Origin: an uncultured Lachnospiraceae bacterium
Lineage (GTDB): Bacteria; Bacillota_A; Clostridia; Lachnospirales; Lachnospiraceae
Length of the DNA stretch: 15,182 nucleotides
NCBI GenBank assembly: GCA_910587905.1
Contig: CAJUOF010000313.1
Span: 1-15,182, forward strand
Reading direction: 5' to 3'
Shown: one piece after another, positions 5,593 through 12,252 of the stretch
Numbering within the stretch: position 1 is the stretch's first letter
Layout: each line of letters begins with the position of its first letter
Made by a program: the position numbers and the translations under genes
The notes under the pieces: generated by a model
What the model was told of the DNA's origin: nothing
The model's input: the letters and a program-made list of their open reading frames with translations, nothing else
Databases searched by the model: none

Positions 5593-6912
5593 TTATGGAG
5601 AAGAAGAACTCGTCGAAACACCATCCAGCCCCAGCATGGCGCGAATGTTGTCGATGTATTCCGGATTTCTCGCCATGTTCTCCGTGACCATGTAACTGGA
5701 CATGGGATGCTGCCATGGTATCACAAAGATGTATTCGTCCTTGATATCGAAGGTAGACAGAATCAGCGCCATTTCCTCCGCCGTGGCGCCTTTCAACGCC
5801 ATCAGCTCCTCCAGGGTCTTCTCACGGTTGGTTCCCTGCATCAGCCCAAAACGGTAGTAATTCTCGGCCATTTGCCAGACATAGACCTCCAGCCCCTTGA
5901 AGGTTCCGAGTTCAAAGTATTCTGGGTATTTTGCCCGAAGTTCCTCTATTTCCGGCGGCAGCTCCCGGGGAGGGTCCTGTTTCGGATCCGTTGCAAAGCA
6001 CACCGTCACCACCGCACAGGCGATGACGGCCACGGCCATGATCCAAAAGGCCGGTCTCTTGTAATTCAGCACGTTCTTCACCCGTTTCTTCACGCTGATC
6101 TCCCCAAAGGCCAGCGGACAGATCATGATCAGCCGCCGTCTGACACTGCACTCCAGCAGAGCGGCGGAATACTGCTTCCTCCCGTCCATGTCCATCCGCC
6201 GGATCACCTTCTCGTCGCAGGCCAGCTCAATATCACGGCAAAGCAACAGATAGGCGGCCCAGCACAGGGGATTGAACCAGTGGACGGCCAGAATCAGAAA
6301 GCCCAGAGGTTTCCACCAGTGATCACGCCGTGCCAGATGTGCCTTTTCGTGAGCGATGACCGGTCCCATGGCCCTGGCGTCCATGTCGGAGGGCAGATGG
6401 ATTTTGGGCCTGGCCAGGCCCAGGATAAACGGGGACTTCACATGGTCGCACAGGAACAGGTTTCCCCCACAGGGCACTCTTTCCGCAACGCTCCGGCGTA
6501 CCCGCACGTAACTGATCACGGCGTATGACAACATGGCGGCGATACCGGCGAGCCAGACCACCGACGCCACGAACGTCCAGACATAAAGCGGATTGACACT
6601 GGCGGCCGGACTCGGCGCAAAGGTCTTACCCAGTATGGGATTGACTGCATGGTTGACGGCGGGGATACCGCTGCGGATGGCGGGCGTCCCGTATTGGATG
6701 TTATGCATGTCAAAGGTCCTGGCACTGGGGATCAGGCTCAATGCGCTCTCGAAAGAGAAGGGAAGCACCAATCGCAGAGCGACAATGCCCCACAAAAGAA
6801 CGGCAATCCACTTCGGCGCCTTTTTAAGCAGAACCCGAAGCAGCGCCACCACCAAGATCAGCCAGCTTGCGGCAATGCTCATGTTCAGAGTTTTCAGAAA
6901 TACATCGGTCAT
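5593..6912 (-). CDS. BlaR1/MecR1-like M56 family membrane metalloprotease
   Basis: A 439-residue protein. ATG at 6912 follows the blaI stop by one base, with AGGTGA as ribosome site; the upstream in-frame TTG at 6933 lies inside blaI and is unlikely. Two N-terminal helices (about 4-27 and 32-52) are followed by an extracytoplasmic loop, a third helix (about 108-134), the cytoplasmic protease region with zinc motif HEKAH (H188, E189, H192) and the third ligand E229 in ELACDE, and a last helix (about 288-306). The C-terminus is not a penicillin-binding sensor: it is a roughly 130-residue outside domain (PPEIEELRAKYPEYFELGTF onward) ending in a serine run. This domain recurs in Lachnospiraceae M56 proteins as I remember them. 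It should receive a signal and trigger cleavage or release of the adjacent BlaI. The ligand is unknown. Confidence 0.9.
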   Translation of the reverse strand: MTDVFLKTLNMSIAASWLILVVALLRVLLKKAPKWIAVLLWGIVALRLVLPFSFESALSLIPSARTFDMHNIQYGTPAIRSGIPAVNHAVNPILGKTFAPSPAASVNPLYVWTFVASVVWLAGIAAMLSYAVISYVRVRRSVAERVPCGGNLFLCDHVKSPFILGLARPKIHLPSDMDARAMGPVIAHEKAHLARRDHWWKPLGFLILAVHWFNPLCWAAYLLLCRDIELACDEKVIRRMDMDGRKQYSAALLECSVRRRLIMICPLAFGEISVKKRVKNVLNYKRPAFWIMAVAVIACAVVTVCFATDPKQDPPRELPPEIEELRAKYPEYFELGTFKGLEVYVWQMAENYYRFGLMQGTNREKTLEELMALKGATAEEMALILSTFDIKDEYIFVIPWQHPMSSYMVTENMARNPEYIDNIRAMLGLDGVSTSSSSP

Positions 6913-6913
6913 A

Positions 6914-7273
6914 TCATTCACCTGCCTTGTCAATCAGTTCCCGAATCTCGGTAATTTCCTCGGCCGTCAATTTCTTTTCGCGGGTAAATGCGGCAAGGAA
7001 AGCGGGGAGCGAACCCGCAAAGGTCTCATCCACGTATTTCTTGCTATGGCGGGCATAGAACTCTTGCCGGGACACGAGAGAAGTCACCACGCCGCTGTTG
7101 TTTTGAAAGAGACCCTTATCGCAGAGACGACGCAATACCGTGTGTGTCGTCGTCCGCTTCCAGGTGAGTTTTGCCGCAGCCAGTTTTGTAAGTTCGGCGG
7201 ATGTTACCGGCTCTCTCTCCCAGATGATGTCCGCAAAACGGGCCTCCACGGCCCCCAATTGAATTTCTGCCAT
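6914..7273 (-). CDS. BlaI/MecI/CopY family transcriptional repressor
   Basis: A 119-residue protein, normal length for the family. Residues about 5-75 form the winged helix (LGAVEARFADIIWEREPVTSAEL, then LTWKRTTTHTVLRRLCDKGLF) with the family's typical T-W-x-x-x-T-x-x-x-x-L-x-R-L recognition region; the rest is the dimerisation helix region (FLAAFTREKKLTAEEI). ATG at 7273 has AGGAGG at 8 bp spacing. The gene is followed after one base by the M56 protease, the usual sensor-protease partner, so the two are one operon. A perfect inverted repeat lies 15 bp before its start and overlaps its promoter, so the operon should be autorepressed. No beta-lactamase, PBP or copper gene is adjacent, so the name reflects homology and not a resistance function. 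Confidence 0.93.
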   Translation of the reverse strand: MAEIQLGAVEARFADIIWEREPVTSAELTKLAAAKLTWKRTTTHTVLRRLCDKGLFQNNSGVVTSLVSRQEFYARHSKKYVDETFAGSLPAFLAAFTREKKLTAEEITEIRELIDKAGE

Positions 7274-7287
7274 AAGTACGGCCTCCT

Positions 7288-7330
7288 GTCTACATGGTGT
7301 AGTCTCATAAATAGACTACACCATGTAGAC
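7288..7330 (-). promoter_or_regulatory. BlaI operator: perfect 18-bp inverted repeat with nested dyads
   Basis: GTCTACATGGTGTAGTCT (7288-7305) and its exact reverse complement (7313-7330) are separated by 7 bases. Each arm itself holds a CTACA-TGG-TGTAG dyad (7290-7302 and 7316-7328), which resembles the TACA...TGTA core bound by BlaI/MecI dimers. The centre-to-centre distance of the two dyads is 26 bp. The upstream arm covers the spacer and -10 of the blaI promoter and the other covers the transcript start, so occupancy would block initiation. Binding by this BlaI is inference from family knowledge and position. Confidence 0.88.
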
Positions 7331-7341
7331 GGATTTGTCAA
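7313..7341 (-). promoter_or_regulatory. Promoter of blaI-M56 operon
   Basis: Minus-strand TTGACA, a perfect -35, is at 7341-7336; after a 17-bp spacer comes TAGTCT (7318-7313) as a weak -10. The spacer and -10 lie inside the inverted repeat described for BlaI. No other sigma-A-like pair is as good between the repeat and the blaI start. Confidence 0.7.
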
Positions 7342-7342
7342 G

Positions 7343-7516
7343 AATCCAGAGGGGGAGCGCTCTTTTCCCCTGCTCGCCTGCGCTGGGGCGGGCTGCGATA
7401 GCAGCTCCTTCCTTTCTGCCCCATGCGCAATCGAGTAGGAGGAGCGGTTCTTTTCCCCTACTCGCCGCGCACCCCATGTGCCGCTTCTGCGGCATACTTC
7501 CTCTGCATGGGGCTGC
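7343..7516. repeat. Noncoding spacer with imperfect direct and inverted repeats
   Basis: This stretch between the blaI promoter and the rpmB terminator, most of the 305-bp gap at 7274-7578, holds no credible gene. It contains a 30-bp imperfect direct repeat (7354-7383 and 7441-7470, both of the form GGAGCG-TTCTTTTCCCCT-CTCGCC-GCGC). It also has an inverted pair CGAGTAGG/CCTACTCG (about 7432-7439 and 7456-7463), a second pair GCCCCATGC (7418-7426) / GCATGGGGC (7505-7513), and a tight hairpin TGCCGC-TTCT-GCGGCA (7479-7494). It may be a decayed or dispersed intergenic element or part of a structured RNA. No transposase or terminal repeats are seen. Confidence 0.5.
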
Positions 7517-7557
7517 GCATAAAAAAAGACAACCCTCTGCGGATTGTCTTTTTATGC
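7517..7557 (-). terminator. Bidirectional-looking intrinsic terminator after rpmB
   Basis: AAAAAGACAA (7523-7532) pairs with TTGTCTTTTT (7544-7553) around a C/G-rich loop, and GCAT/ATGC at the outer ends extend the dyad. On the minus strand the stem is followed by a run of seven T, 22 bp after the rpmB stop. The + strand also ends in five T, so it could stop transcription both ways. It separates rpmB from the blaI operon. Confidence 0.85.
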
Positions 7558-7578
7558 TTCGCAATTCCACCTCATCCT

Positions 7579-7764
7579 TTAAGCCCGCTCTACCAAACCG
7601 GACTTCAGGCAGGACGTACACACGTACATCTTCTTCGTGCCGCCGTTCACTTTGACTCTGACGGACTTCACGTTGGAACTCCACATCTTGTTGGATTTTC
7701 TATTGGAATGGCTGACTTTCTTTCCGAAGTGAGCGCCTCTCTCACAGATTGCACATTTGGCCAT
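7579..7764 (-). CDS. rpmB: 50S ribosomal protein L28
   Basis: A 61-residue protein typical of Bacillota L28. It starts MAKCAICERGAHFGKKVSHS, has the NKMW and NVKSVRVKVNG blocks and ends CTSCLKSGLVERA. Two CxxC pairs (C4/C7 and C49/C52) make it the zinc-binding (C+) form, so it does not belong to the C-minus paralogues used under zinc limitation in some bacteria. AAGGAGG precedes ATG at 7764 with good spacing. It is transcribed alone: it has its own strong promoter (7827-7855) and a terminator just after its stop. The divergent Asp23/FakA/RecG run beside it is the conserved Bacillota arrangement around rpmB, yloU, yloV and recG. L28 is a structural component of the large ribosomal subunit. Confidence 0.97.
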   Translation of the reverse strand: MAKCAICERGAHFGKKVSHSNRKSNKMWSSNVKSVRVKVNGGTKKMYVCTSCLKSGLVERA

Positions 7765-7826
7765 GTTAGCACCTCCTTATACAGATTTGGCTGGCTAACG
7801 TCCCCGCCAGACCCATAACATTAAAC

Positions 7827-7855
7827 ATAATATCAGATATTGGTGGAAAATGCAA
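7827..7855 (-). promoter_or_regulatory. Strong extended -10 promoter of rpmB
   Basis: On the minus strand TTGCAT (7855-7850) is followed by a 17-bp spacer and TATTAT (7832-7827), with TGA directly before it giving an extended -10 (TGnTATTAT). The transcript would start near 7820, leaving a leader of about 55 bases. The leader contains a small CTGGC/GCCAG hairpin, but I do not recognise a known ribosomal-protein leader in it. Confidence 0.8.
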
Positions 7856-7911
7856 GCAAATTTCGGCGGAAATTTCAAAAAATTTCGGTTCCTTTTTTGC
7901 CGGAAACAGGG

Positions 7912-7917
7912 TATAAT
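7912..7917 (+). promoter_or_regulatory. -10 box for the Asp23/FakA transcript
   Basis: A perfect TATAAT lies 53 bp before the ATG at 7971. The 17-bp-spaced -35 position (TTCCTT) is weak, and a T-run and A/T-rich tract lie upstream, which may act as an UP-like element. It is divergent from the rpmB promoter, about 57 bp away. Confidence 0.6.
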
Positions 7918-7970
7918 ACTTTAAGATAGGCGCAGTGCGTATGCTGCGCTCGGGAAAGGGAGGTCAGCTT

Positions 7971-8330
7971 ATGAAATGTCGGATTAATAACATGATGGGC
8001 GAAATCTTGATTGATACGGACGTCATTGCAAAATATGCGGGCACCGTGGCGGTGGAATGCTTCGGCATCGTCGGCATGGCGGCGGTCAGCATGAAGGACG
8101 GCCTGGTGAAGCTCCTTCGGAGAGACAGTCTGACCCATGGCATCCATGTGGAAACGCAGGAGAACCGGCTTCATTTAAATTTTCATGTGATTGTATCCTA
8201 CGGCGTGTCGATTTCGGCCGTGGCGGACAATCTCATAGAGAATGTGAAATACAAGGTTGAAAAATTCACGGGTATCGAGGTGGAGAAGGTGAATATCTTC
8301 GTCGAGGGTGTCCGGGTGATAGACTGTTGA
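7971..8330 (+). CDS. Asp23/Gls24 family protein (YloU-like)
   Basis: A 119-residue protein. ATG at 7971 is chosen for its GGGAGGT ribosome site (about 7959-7965), ahead of the in-frame GTG at 7935 and ATG at 7941. The Asp23/Gls24 fold is evident: GEILIDTDVIAKYAGTVAVE, then CFGIVGMA, HGIHVETQENRLHLNFHVIV, a YGVSISAVADNLIENVKYKV helix and the ending GIEVEKVNIFVEGVRVID. These proteins are small, soluble or membrane-associated, and in Staphylococcus Asp23 is linked to cell-envelope stress. Next to FakA the family member is YloU, whose exact role is not established. The fakA gene begins 18 bp after the stop with its own ribosome site, so the two are cotranscribed. Confidence 0.93.
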   Translation: MKCRINNMMGEILIDTDVIAKYAGTVAVECFGIVGMAAVSMKDGLVKLLRRDSLTHGIHVETQENRLHLNFHVIVSYGVSISAVADNLIENVKYKVEKFTGIEVEKVNIFVEGVRVIDC

Positions 8331-8348
8331 TCAAGGAGGAACGCTGTC

Positions 8349-10028
8349 GTGGCAGTAAATGTAATTGATGCGGCTCTTTTAAAGACCATGTTCCTGGCAG
8401 GGGCGCAGGGGCTGGAGAGCAAGAAGGAATGGATCAATGAACTGAATGTGTTTCCCGTGCCGGACGGGGACACGGGCACCAATATGACACTGACGATCAT
8501 GTCTGCGGCCAGGGAGGTGCAGGCCCTTGCGGACCCGACCATGGAGTCCCTGGCGAAAGCGATCTCCGGCGGTTCCCTCCGGGGCGCCAGGGGAAATTCC
8601 GGCGTGATCTTATCCCAGCTTTTCAGGGGCTTTACCAAAGAGATCAAGACCGTGGAGATCATTGACACGAAAGTGCTTGCCAGGGCCTTTAAGCGGGCCA
8701 CGGAGACGGCCTACAAGGCGGTTATGAAGCCCAAGGAGGGCACCATTCTCACGGTGGCGAAGGGGATGGCCGACAAGGCGGAGGAGCTTGCGGAGGAGAC
8801 GGAGGATATGGAAGCCTTCCTGCAGGCGGTCATTGAGCACGGAGATCAGGTCCTTTTGCAGACGCCGGAGCTTTTGCCGGTGCTCAAGCAGGCGGGCGTC
8901 GTGGACTCCGGAGGCCAGGGGCTCATGCAGGTGCTTAAGGGCGCCCTTGACGGGTATCTGGGAAAGGAAATCTCCCTGGAGGCAGGAGCGCCTTCCGTAT
9001 CTGTGGGCAGTGCGGCGGCCCAGACGGATGATTTTGAGATCACATTCGGTTATTGTACGGAATTTATTATCAATCTGGAAAAGGAATATAAGGAAGAGAC
9101 GGAGATGGATTTCAAGGCCTTCTTAGAGTCCATCGGCGATTCCATTGTCCTGGTTTCCGACGACGATCTGGTAAAGGTACACGTACATACCAATGATCCC
9201 GGTCTGGCCATCCAGCGGGCTCTGACGTATGGCTCCCTTTCCAAGATGAAGATCGACAACATGAGAGAAGAGCACCAGGAGAAGTTGATCAAGGATGCGG
9301 AAAAGCTGGCGGCGGCGCAGAAGGCGGAGGACGAAGCCAGAAAGAAGGCGGCGGCCGAGGCGCCCAGGAAAGAGGTGGGCTTCATCGCCGTTTCCATCGG
9401 CGAGGGCCTTAATGAGATTTTCAAGGGCCTGAACGTGGATTACCTCATCGAGGGCGGCCAGACCATGAATCCCAGCACCGAGGACATGCTGACGGCCATC
9501 GACCAGGTAAATGCGGACACGATCTACATTTTCCCGAACAACAAGAACATCATCCTGGCGGCGGAGCAGGCCATGCACCTGACCGAGGATAAGGAGATTG
9601 TGGTGATTCCCTCCAAGACGGTGCCCCAGGGCATTACCGCCATCATCAACTTCATCCCGGAGCTTTCGGCGGAGGAAAACAAGGCGGCCATGACGGAGGA
9701 GATGGCGAAGGTCAAGACCGGGCAGGTGACCTATGCGGTCCGGGATACGTCCTTAGACGGCTTCGAGATCAAGCAGGGCGACATCATGGGCATCGGAGAC
9801 AAGTCCATTCTGGCGGAAGGAAAGGAAGTGGAGTCCACCTCCCTCCAGCTTCTCGCGGCCATGGTGGACGAGGATTCGGAGCTTGTCAGCATTTATTACG
9901 GAAGCGAGGTGGACGAGGCGACGGCCCAGGCCTTCTTTGAAAAGGCCCAGGAGGCCCATCCCGACGTGGATATCGAACTCCACTTCGGCGGACAGCCCAT
10001 TTATTATTATATCGTTTCGGTGGAATAA
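8349..10028 (+). CDS. fakA: Fatty acid kinase catalytic subunit FakA (YloV, DAK2 domain)
   Basis: A 559-residue protein, the usual length. The GTG start at 8349 has AAGGAGGA 8 bp upstream. The N-terminal DhaL/DAK2 kinase domain (about 1-205) contains NVFPVPDGDTGTNM, with D39 and D41 as likely Mg-nucleotide ligands, and GARGNSGVILSQLFRG (about 78-93). A middle domain (about 225-315) includes DDDLVKVHVHTNDPG, and a C-terminal domain (about 345-559) should bind FakB. An Ala/Lys/Glu-rich linker of about 30 residues (DAEKLAAAQKAEDEARKKAA) joins the last two and is probably a helical hinge. With a FakB protein, FakA phosphorylates exogenous fatty acids for PlsX/PlsY-dependent phospholipid synthesis in the cytoplasm. 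No fakB is in the window. The gene follows the Asp23 protein and ends with an intrinsic terminator. Confidence 0.94.
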   Translation: MAVNVIDAALLKTMFLAGAQGLESKKEWINELNVFPVPDGDTGTNMTLTIMSAAREVQALADPTMESLAKAISGGSLRGARGNSGVILSQLFRGFTKEIKTVEIIDTKVLARAFKRATETAYKAVMKPKEGTILTVAKGMADKAEELAEETEDMEAFLQAVIEHGDQVLLQTPELLPVLKQAGVVDSGGQGLMQVLKGALDGYLGKEISLEAGAPSVSVGSAAAQTDDFEITFGYCTEFIINLEKEYKEETEMDFKAFLESIGDSIVLVSDDDLVKVHVHTNDPGLAIQRALTYGSLSKMKIDNMREEHQEKLIKDAEKLAAAQKAEDEARKKAAAEAPRKEVGFIAVSIGEGLNEIFKGLNVDYLIEGGQTMNPSTEDMLTAIDQVNADTIYIFPNNKNIILAAEQAMHLTEDKEIVVIPSKTVPQGITAIINFIPELSAEENKAAMTEEMAKVKTGQVTYAVRDTSLDGFEIKQGDIMGIGDKSILAEGKEVESTSLQLLAAMVDEDSELVSIYYGSEVDEATAQAFFEKAQEAHPDVDIELHFGGQPIYYYIVSVE

Positions 10029-10059
10029 AAGAAGTTTGGACGGCATGGGGACCGGCTGG

Positions 10060-10092
10060 AAAGAGGACTGCGAAACTCACAGCCCTCTTTTT
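10060..10092 (+). terminator. Intrinsic terminator after fakA
   Basis: AAAGAGGACTG (10060-10070) pairs with CAGCCCTCTTT (10080-10090), with one A-C mismatch and a 9-base loop, and runs into five T. It lies 32 bp after the fakA stop. Some read-through into recG is possible. A weak promoter-like pair, TTGGCC (10091-10096) and TATTAC (10114-10119) 17 bp apart, may serve recG. Confidence 0.75.
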
Positions 10093-10139
10093 GGCCTTAT
10101 TATTCCGTATGATTATTACATATAAAAGGTGATTGTGAA

Positions 10140-12200
10140 ATGAGACTTTCCGACCCGGTCACTGCCCTCAAGGGCGTCGGGGATAAGACGGCGGCGCTGT
10201 TTGAAAAACTGAATATCCGGACGGTGGAGGATCTGCTGCACGCCTATCCCAGGGATTACGACTGCTATGAGGAGCCGGTGAAGACGGTGGAGATCGGGAG
10301 ACCGGGAGTCTATGCGGTGGCGGCCACCATAAGGAAACGGCCGGAGGTGAAGCTCACGGCGAGGTTCAAGGTGGTGACGGCCCTCCTGGTGGACGATGCC
10401 GGCTCCTTAAAGGCCACCTGGTTCAACATGCCTTATCTGGCCAATTCCTTGAAGCCGGGAGGACGCTACATCTTCCGGGGGCGGGTGGTGAAGAATTCCT
10501 ACGGCTTTGTCATGGAACAGCCGGCGGTCCTCGGGTTCGAAGAGTATCGGAAGCTGCTCCACACCAGGCAGCCCGTCTACAACCTGACGGCGGGGCTGGG
10601 CAACAAGGCCGTCGGCAAGGCGGTGGCAAAGGCGCTGGAGGCGTTCCCTTCCCAGAAGGACTACCTTCCGGACTGGGTGCGGGAGAAGGAGGAGCTGGCG
10701 GAATATAATTTCGCCCTCAGGGCCATCCATTTTCCGGCGGATGAAAGGGAGCTTCTCTTCGCCAGGAAGCGGCTGGTGTTCGACGACTTTTTCCTGTTCA
10801 TCCTTTCTTTAAGGCTTCTTCGGGGGGCGGCAGAGAGGAAGGAGAACGGGTTTCCCGTGGGGGAGGGCGGGGAGGCCAGGCGGCTTCTGGCGGAGCTTCC
10901 CTATGAGCTTACCGGGGCGCAGCGGGAAACCCTCGGGGACATTTTAAAGGACATGGGCGGGGAGCACCTGATGAGCCGCCTGGTCCAGGGGGACGTGGGC
11001 TCCGGGAAGACCATTGTCGCCGTCCTGGCCCTCCTCTCCGCCGTGGAGTGCGGTTATCAGGGGGCCATGATGGCGCCCACGGAGGTGCTGGCGAGACAGC
11101 ATTTCGAATCGATAACCAAATTGTTTTCGGAGCATAACGTAAAGTGCCGGGTCGTTCTGCTGGTCGGCTCCATGACGGCGAGGGAAAAGCGGCTGGTCAG
11201 GGAGCAGATCGCCACCCACGAGGCGGACCTCATCATCGGCACCCATGCGCTGATCCAAAAGAGCGTGGTCTACGACTGCCTGGGGCTGGTGGTCACCGAC
11301 GAACAGCACCGGTTCGGCGTCCGCCAGCGGGAGCTGTTCTCCAAAAAGGGCGGTGATCCCCACGTGCTGGTCATGAGTGCGACGCCCATTCCCCGGACCC
11401 TGGCCATCATCCTCTACGGGGATCTGGACATTTCCGTCATGGATGAGCTTCCGGCGAGAAGGCTCCCCATCAAAAACTGCGTGGTCGACACCTCCTACCG
11501 CCCCAATGCCTGGAAGTTCATCGGGCGGGAGGTGGCGGCGGGAAGGCAGGCCTACGTGATCTGTCCCCTGGTGGAGGAGAGCGAGCGAGCGGAGGGGGAG
11601 AACGTGGTCGATTACGCAAGGCTTCTCAGGGAAGCGCTCCCGCCTTCCGTCCGGGTGGAATACCTTCACGGCAGGATGAGCGCGGCGGAGAAGGACCGGC
11701 GGATGGCGGCCTTTGCGGCCAATGAGATCCATGTGTTAGTTTCGACTACGGTGATCGAGGTGGGCGTGGACGTGCCGAACGCCACGGTGATCCTGATCGA
11801 GAACGCAGAGCGGTTCGGTCTCGCCGGCCTTCACCAGCTCAGGGGCCGGGTCGGGAGGGGCGCACACCAGTCCTACTGCATTTTCGTCAACACCTCCGGG
11901 GACGAGGAGAAAAACAAGCGGCTGGAGATTCTGAATCTGTCCAACGACGGCTTTTACATCGCTTCGGAGGACTTAAAGCTCAGGGGGCCGGGCGACATGT
12001 TCGGCATCCGCCAGAGCGGTTTGATGGAGTTTTCCATCGGGGACATCTTTACGGATGCGGACATTTTAAAGGAAGCTTCGGAGACGGCGGAGCGGGTCCT
12101 CTCCGAGGACCCGGCCCTGGAGTCGGAGCGTTATGGGGAGCTTCGGAAGAAGATCGATCTGGAGCTTTCAAGGAGGGCGAAGGGGGCGTTGTCCCTATGA
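10140..12200 (+). CDS. recG: ATP-dependent DNA helicase RecG
   Basis: A 686-residue protein, normal for RecG. ATG at 10140 has AGGTGA 6 bp before it. The N-terminal wedge/OB region (about 1-235) begins DPVTALKGVGDKTAALFEKLNI and carries HAYPRDYDCYEE. The helicase core has Walker A GDVGSGKT (284-291), MMAPTEVLARQHF, the DEQH box (387-390) followed by RFGVRQR, motif III SATPIPRTLAI (from 413), the VSTTVIEVGVDVPNAT block, and motif VI HQLRGRVGRG (from about 565). The C-terminal LKLRGPGDMFGIRQSG block is a further RecG hallmark. RecG remodels stalled replication forks and Holliday junctions using ATP. It follows fakA as in many Bacillota, though the B. subtilis sdaA genes that sit between them there are absent. 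A 53-bp gap separates it from the downstream secreted protease gene. Confidence 0.97.
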   Translation: MRLSDPVTALKGVGDKTAALFEKLNIRTVEDLLHAYPRDYDCYEEPVKTVEIGRPGVYAVAATIRKRPEVKLTARFKVVTALLVDDAGSLKATWFNMPYLANSLKPGGRYIFRGRVVKNSYGFVMEQPAVLGFEEYRKLLHTRQPVYNLTAGLGNKAVGKAVAKALEAFPSQKDYLPDWVREKEELAEYNFALRAIHFPADERELLFARKRLVFDDFFLFILSLRLLRGAAERKENGFPVGEGGEARRLLAELPYELTGAQRETLGDILKDMGGEHLMSRLVQGDVGSGKTIVAVLALLSAVECGYQGAMMAPTEVLARQHFESITKLFSEHNVKCRVVLLVGSMTAREKRLVREQIATHEADLIIGTHALIQKSVVYDCLGLVVTDEQHRFGVRQRELFSKKGGDPHVLVMSATPIPRTLAIILYGDLDISVMDELPARRLPIKNCVVDTSYRPNAWKFIGREVAAGRQAYVICPLVEESERAEGENVVDYARLLREALPPSVRVEYLHGRMSAAEKDRRMAAFAANEIHVLVSTTVIEVGVDVPNATVILIENAERFGLAGLHQLRGRVGRGAHQSYCIFVNTSGDEEKNKRLEILNLSNDGFYIASEDLKLRGPGDMFGIRQSGLMEFSIGDIFTDADILKEASETAERVLSEDPALESERYGELRKKIDLELSRRAKGALSL

Positions 12201-12252
12201 AATCGCAAAGTCAAAGAACTCGTAAACAACACAAATCGACCAGGAGACAAGA

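Noticed and set aside
7316..7818. Several open frames on both strands around the repeat-rich spacer and rpmB
   Set aside because: They run across the blaI operator, the terminator hairpin and the L28 gene, have no ribosome sites and no family resemblance.
10944..11732. Minus-strand open frame (262 codons) inside recG
   Set aside because: It lies fully opposite the RecG helicase core and has His/Arg/Pro-rich shadow composition.
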